64,000 nt of DNA, from positions 48,126 through 112,125 of the forward strand of contig NZ_JABFNN010000033.1 in assembly GCF_013090115.1 (NCBI RefSeq), read 5' to 3'. Each line of letters opens with the position of its first letter. Within the stretch, counting starts at the first letter, position 1. The translations under genes and the position numbers were made by a program. Below are positions 60,230 through 64,000 of the stretch, piece after piece. A model generated the notes under the pieces. The model did not search any database. It was not told the origin of the DNA and worked only from the letters and a program-made list of their open reading frames with translations. The DNA is from Flagellimonas amphidinii (GTDB lineage: Bacteria > Bacteroidota > Bacteroidia > Flavobacteriales > Flavobacteriaceae).

Positions 60230-63200
60230 TCATCTTAATTTCTTTTCTGTAATATTCACTTTGACCAAACTGATTTCCCCAGTTCTTTCAAATATTTTTT
60301 TGCTCGTGTCTTCATCCAACCATAAACCATCAAAAGCTATAGAGGAGCCCTCTTGGAGAATTACCTCCATGTCCTCCTTCTCTGAAATCCTGTAGATAAT
60401 AGGTGTTTGACAATAAGTGAAAGAAAGTGTGTCTTTCTCCAACTTTATTTTTCTTAGGCTGGAGTTTGTGTCCAAATACTCAAAGACTTTGGGAATTTTT
60501 AAAAATTCTTCTCTGCGCAAAAGGCATGGTGCAAAATGTAGTTTTCCTTCTTTCACAAAAACTCCCAGCTCTCCAAATCTGCTTAGAATATCTTCTTTCA
60601 CCTGACCTGTCATCCCCGGTTGCTGAGCTCCTTTTCCTGTAGGGGTGTGCGAGTAAGGGTCTGTGGGAAATGCACCATACAGTGAAGGAGACTTGTGCAC
60701 TCCAATTCCCTCATTAATTTCATAGAAATGTTCCAAGAGCCTTCCAACTATTTCGTCATCTTCCCCATTCTCAACAGCTTTCAAACAACATTCCTCAACT
60801 GCCAATAAAAGTTTGGATACCATGTGCCAGTAGATGGAACCCAAACCTTCATAGCCATAAAAAGTCCCTGATCTTCCTGTAAATGATTTATGGTCAAAAA
60901 TATCTTCAAAGACCTGAAGCACTTTTGCTTTATCTTGCTCTAATAGTTCTGCATACTTTGTTCCAGATATTGCATCTAAAACGAGCTCCACATCTTTTGC
61001 ATTCTTAAAATTCCCATTGAAATGAACTTCGCCTTTGACATCTTTTTCTATGATCAGAAGGTTTTCATCGGCCAACAATTGTTGAAAGAGTTCAATGTTT
61101 TCAACAGCTTCATGTGGAATTGTATTCCTTTCCATAAAGAGCGGTAATTCTTTCGCTGGATACAATAAATAGCTGTATTGATCCTCCCTGAACAAATCAC
61201 TGCTTTTTAAAGCATCCAGAACGTCAACAGCTTCTTTGGAACTTAAATATCCAGAACTGAGGACTGCCACTTGACCTTCGAGCATTTCGCTTAAATGGGA
61301 AATGGAAACTTCCTTGTCATTTTCCACCGTCATGAGATTATAGGCATCATACATCCCATCTTTCCTTTTGTTGCATTTAATAGAATGTTCCAAAAATTGA
61401 AGACTGACCGTTACCAATTGTTCAAGTGCATCCTTGGAAATTGATTCTTTTTTTCCAGAAAATAGATGTTGATAAATTTGCAATCGATAATTACTGCCTG
61501 ATTGTCCCAAAGCATCCATAATCTGTTTACGAGTGGTATTATCCACCTTACCTGTGAGTACAGAGACATATTGATCAAAAGCGCTTAAAATATCATTGAA
61601 GAACTTGAATAATTCAGAAGACACTTCAATTTTGGTAAAATCTGATTCTTTTAAAATTCCCTGAAAGAACTTTAGGAATCGTCTTAAGTAATATAAGGTT
61701 ACCATGGAAACCCCATTCCCCACAAGTGCATTGTTCGCATCGTTCCATTCCGGTCTTTGTGTATTCATCCAAATACCTGCTTCTGGAATAAAATTTGAGA
61801 GTTTTGACAAAACTGTTGCCAAAATCTTTTCCATGAAATTGACCCTATGGATATTGCCGTCACTATCATTTAATAAAGCGCCATCGGCACCTATTTCATT
61901 TCTTTTGGCACGAATTTGGGTGTCAGACTTAAAATCAAAATCAATAGTATCCTTTGGATTTTTAAGAATGTCCCCATAACTCTTGATACGGTAAGGAACA
62001 TTGGCGTAAACAAATGCATTTTGGTTGAAATAGTTTGCCAATTTTCCAGACTTTCGGTTTTCTAGAAATTCCAAAAATTTAAGTAAATAAATAATCTGAT
62101 GATCGCCCCAATATCCTATATAGGACCAAGGATCATCCGGCTCAATAATTTCCCAGTCAAAACCATCTTTGGTAATTCTATAGGGATTATAGCCATCAAA
62201 TGTGCTGGCATTTAAGAACTTGAAAATCATACTATCCACAAACTCTGGATACGAATGTGCCAACGCCTCCCAGTTTTGATAGATATCCCTCCAGTTTCCT
62301 TCGTAATCCAAAATTTTGGAACCATCATTTTCATCCCTTAGGTTGATGGAAAACCGATTCCATGGCCTACTTGGGTCCCCGTGTCTTCTACTGAATTTTA
62401 ACGGCATGTACTCCATACAAAGCCTGATAAAATCTTTGTCATCCGCGTTTTCAATAATAATCCTTAGTGTTCTCAAGGTGAACTTTTCGGGAAGCTCCAG
62501 AAGCATCTCCCCTGAGCTTTTGTAAACCTTTTTGTTGGCTTTTCTCAGATAACCGATAAAATCCTCTTTTTCCAACCAATAATTATCATCAAAGATGCCT
62601 CCTCTCATAATATTGAACAGGGTATTGGAAAAATGGCGAGTGTCTCGGAGTCTATCCTGGGACATTTGCAATCCATCTGAAGCAGCAACCAGTTGTATTA
62701 AATTTTGCGTTCCTTTTTCAATATCCTGTATAATTTGTTCAGAAATGCTCTCATCTTTCTGAATTTGCTCTGCAATAGCAACTATATTGGAGTGATTTTG
62801 ATTGACATTGGCTACAAATAGCCATTTCTTTTGCTCTTCTTGCTGTATTATAAAATCCGTAGCTATGAAATAAGCTCCCTTTTCGGCCTTGATATCATAT
62901 TCTGTTTCAATTACCCCTGTTTTTCTGAAGTTGGGAAGTTGTAGAGAGGATAGTAAGTATTTAGGGTTTTCAAGCCCTTTTGACCATACAATGTTAGCCT
63001 TGAGGGCTTCACTGGGCTCCGCTTTATCCACAATAATAGCGCTTAGAGCGTAAATTCCTAAACCTGTCTCCTTAACAAGCTCACTTCGCTTGTAAGCATC
63101 AACCAAATTGCTCTGTCTGTTCTGGAGGTCGCTACCCACTCCGTAGGGCAAAATATTCTGGATTCCATCCAAAGCCGAAATTTTAATGGTATGGTCGGAA

Positions 63201-63694
63201 TGATTGTTAAGAGAACACTGTCGAACAAATCCATATAAATCACTAGAACTCCATTTATAACTGAAAGAAAGTCCTAAGTCATGATTTATTTCCTCAAACA
63301 GTACTTTATTGCCGTGTACACTCTTATATAGATTCCTCGTTAATGCATACAAGTCATCTGTTCTTTGGGAAAATGGCTCCCAAAGTTGCACTCCATTTTC
63401 AGTATCAACTCTAAAAATGGTCTTACTTCCTGTAATTTCTTGGGATTCAATAATCTTATCATCAGTATAATAGGGAAAAAGTGAATATTCAGCATTCCTT
63501 CTTCCTGTGGAAATACCACCATTACTACCTATGAACATCCAGTGATCGGAATCACTTACAATGCTCATAAAGAAAGGCCTTAATTGATCGCTATTGGAAA
63601 TTTTGAAAAAATAATCGTCTTCTATTCGAATCTGCTCCATCTTATTTTCAATACCTTCTTTGACTTCTTTTTTGATGACAACCTGCATATTCAT
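60230..63694 (-). CDS. GH149-like beta-1,3-glucan phosphorylase (putative)
   Basis: A 1154-residue soluble protein without signal peptide. The size, the GH94-like arrangement (N-terminal beta-sandwich with GSNGGISTGRRNAEYSLFPY, then an alpha/alpha barrel with DPSRPWNRFSINLRDENDGS, DYEGNWRDIYQNWEAL and YIGYWGDHQIIYLLKFLE) and the GH17/symporter neighbours fit family GH149. GH149 enzymes split beta-1,3-glucans with phosphate to give glucose 1-phosphate. The family call is by overall resemblance and context; a relative such as cellobiose-phosphorylase-like GH94 or GH161 is possible. Start: MNMQVVIKKEVKEGIENKM, with a second Met 19 residues on. Confidence 0.65.
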   Translation of the reverse strand: MNMQVVIKKEVKEGIENKMEQIRIEDDYFFKISNSDQLRPFFMSIVSDSDHWMFIGSNGGISTGRRNAEYSLFPYYTDDKIIESQEITGSKTIFRVDTENGVQLWEPFSQRTDDLYALTRNLYKSVHGNKVLFEEINHDLGLSFSYKWSSSDLYGFVRQCSLNNHSDHTIKISALDGIQNILPYGVGSDLQNRQSNLVDAYKRSELVKETGLGIYALSAIIVDKAEPSEALKANIVWSKGLENPKYLLSSLQLPNFRKTGVIETEYDIKAEKGAYFIATDFIIQQEEQKKWLFVANVNQNHSNIVAIAEQIQKDESISEQIIQDIEKGTQNLIQLVAASDGLQMSQDRLRDTRHFSNTLFNIMRGGIFDDNYWLEKEDFIGYLRKANKKVYKSSGEMLLELPEKFTLRTLRIIIENADDKDFIRLCMEYMPLKFSRRHGDPSRPWNRFSINLRDENDGSKILDYEGNWRDIYQNWEALAHSYPEFVDSMIFKFLNASTFDGYNPYRITKDGFDWEIIEPDDPWSYIGYWGDHQIIYLLKFLEFLENRKSGKLANYFNQNAFVYANVPYRIKSYGDILKNPKDTIDFDFKSDTQIRAKRNEIGADGALLNDSDGNIHRVNFMEKILATVLSKLSNFIPEAGIWMNTQRPEWNDANNALVGNGVSMVTLYYLRRFLKFFQGILKESDFTKIEVSSELFKFFNDILSAFDQYVSVLTGKVDNTTRKQIMDALGQSGSNYRLQIYQHLFSGKKESISKDALEQLVTVSLQFLEHSIKCNKRKDGMYDAYNLMTVENDKEVSISHLSEMLEGQVAVLSSGYLSSKEAVDVLDALKSSDLFREDQYSYLLYPAKELPLFMERNTIPHEAVENIELFQQLLADENLLIIEKDVKGEVHFNGNFKNAKDVELVLDAISGTKYAELLEQDKAKVLQVFEDIFDHKSFTGRSGTFYGYEGLGSIYWHMVSKLLLAVEECCLKAVENGEDDEIVGRLLEHFYEINEGIGVHKSPSLYGAFPTDPYSHTPTGKGAQQPGMTGQVKEDILSRFGELGVFVKEGKLHFAPCLLRREEFLKIPKVFEYLDTNSSLRKIKLEKDTLSFTYCQTPIIYRISEKEDMEVILQEGSSIAFDGLWLDEDTSKKIFERTGEISLVKVNITEKKLR

Positions 63695-63756
63695 TACTAT
63701 GGTTGACTTAACTATAATTTGAAAGAATTAGAGTTTTCCTTCTTATTAGGTTGAAC

Positions 63757-63782
63757 AGGCTGAAGAAAAATTTCTCCAGCCT
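63757..63782 (-). terminator. Hairpin after the partial gene at the right edge
   Basis: AGGCTG / CAGCCT outer stem with a pyrimidine/purine-rich inner part (26 bases in all), 23 bases past the stop at 63806 on the minus strand. It may separate this gene from the phosphorylase. Confidence 0.6.
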
Positions 63783-63805
63783 AATTGATAAACATTAAGA
63801 CATTC

Positions 63806-64000
63806 TTAGTTTCTATAGAAATAGATATTGTCCAGATAGATATCAAATGGATCTGTATTGGCACTGCCATCTCCATTGAACTGACCATCAAACTTCATTT
63901 GAATCACGCTATCCCAGGTCATCCCTGTGAAATCTCCGATTGGCAGATCCACACTGTTCCATGAACCAGGGGTCAACGGTACAACGACCAAAACTTCTCC
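63806..64000 (-). CDS. C-terminal end of a secreted binding-domain protein (partial)
   Basis: The last 64 codons of a frame that enters from the right edge. It reads PLTPGSWNSVDLPIGDFTG, MTWDSVIQMKFDGQFNGDG and ends DPFDIYLDNIYFYRN. The ending LDNIYFY is typical of galactose-binding-like or CBM domains that close glycan-binding proteins and GH16 laminarinases in Bacteroidota. It precedes the phosphorylase in the same direction, so it is probably the surface component of this glucan locus. Confidence 0.65.
   Translation of the reverse strand, partial: GEVLVVVPLTPGSWNSVDLPIGDFTGMTWDSVIQMKFDGQFNGDGSANTDPFDIYLDNIYFYRN

Noticed and set aside
1..64000. Horizontal transfer, prophage or insertion sequences
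   Set aside because: No transposase, integrase, phage gene, tRNA-flanked repeat or shift in base composition was seen.

Overview
The window is chromosomal DNA from a member of the Bacteroidota, most likely a marine Flavobacteriaceae (Muricauda/Flagellimonas-like; this placement is inference). Supporting signs are the PorP/SprF type IX secretion protein, TonB-dependent receptors with an N-terminal carboxypeptidase-like domain, head-GIN, 2TM and LETM1-related biofilm proteins, an AT-rich composition, -7 boxes of the TAnnTTTG type and few Shine-Dalgarno sequences. I see no rRNA, tRNA, insertion sequence, prophage or CRISPR array. Composition looks even throughout, so the region reads as resident chromosome rather than an island.

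Layout. 1-14 kb holds mostly housekeeping and envelope genes: a VOC protein, M1 peptidase, YdeI-like protein, MFS carrier, large Asp-box propeller protein with a DUF2490 protein, a hydrolase-OsmC fusion, a YceI lipoprotein, a MarR-GNAT fusion behind a long inverted-repeat operator, an OmpW protein and a LETM1-related protein. 14.0-18.3 kb is a signalling locus read leftward: a secreted tetratricopeptide-like protein, a LytS-type kinase whose C-terminus carries a 2TM domain, four free 2TM proteins and a LytTR regulator. 18.4-30.7 kb has a GHL10-like lipoprotein, a TonB receptor with a DUF4249 partner, small lipoprotein and enzyme genes, the PorP/SprF protein with a SPOR-like tail, and a TonB receptor divergent from a DUF2141 gene.

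30.7-41.6 kb is a redox and nucleotide-signalling cluster: a hybrid histidine kinase/class III cyclase, pyruvate:ferredoxin oxidoreductase, an OsmC protein, a cyclic-nucleotide-binding sigma-54 activator and an OxyR-type regulator. 41.7-46.2 kb has cell-wall, Nudix and conserved unknown genes. 46.3-50.6 kb has DUF4870, then PadR-PspC-GIN. 50.6-54.5 kb is a Gfo/Idh/MocA pair with a double DUF1080 lipoprotein (sugar oxidation/3-keto-glycoside type), followed by trxB. 56.3 kb to the end is a beta-1,3-glucan (laminarin-type) locus: GH17, GPH-family symporter, GH17 lipoprotein, a GH149-like phosphorylase and the end of a binding-domain protein that leaves the window.

The most interesting result is regulatory. 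Four promoters (ahead of the tetratricopeptide-kinase operon, the 2TM-LytTR operon, the 27.9-30.0 kb TonB receptor and the DUF2141 gene) share one architecture: two 9-bp elements 21 bp apart, then exactly 32 bp, then a -7 box ending in TTTG. This is the geometry expected of a LytTR-regulated promoter and ties the kinase/2TM/LytTR locus to an outer-membrane receptor 12 kb away. A second circuit is a good -24/-12 promoter with upstream palindromes between the cyclic-nucleotide sigma-54 activator and the OsmC/pyruvate oxidoreductase genes, with a class III cyclase next door.
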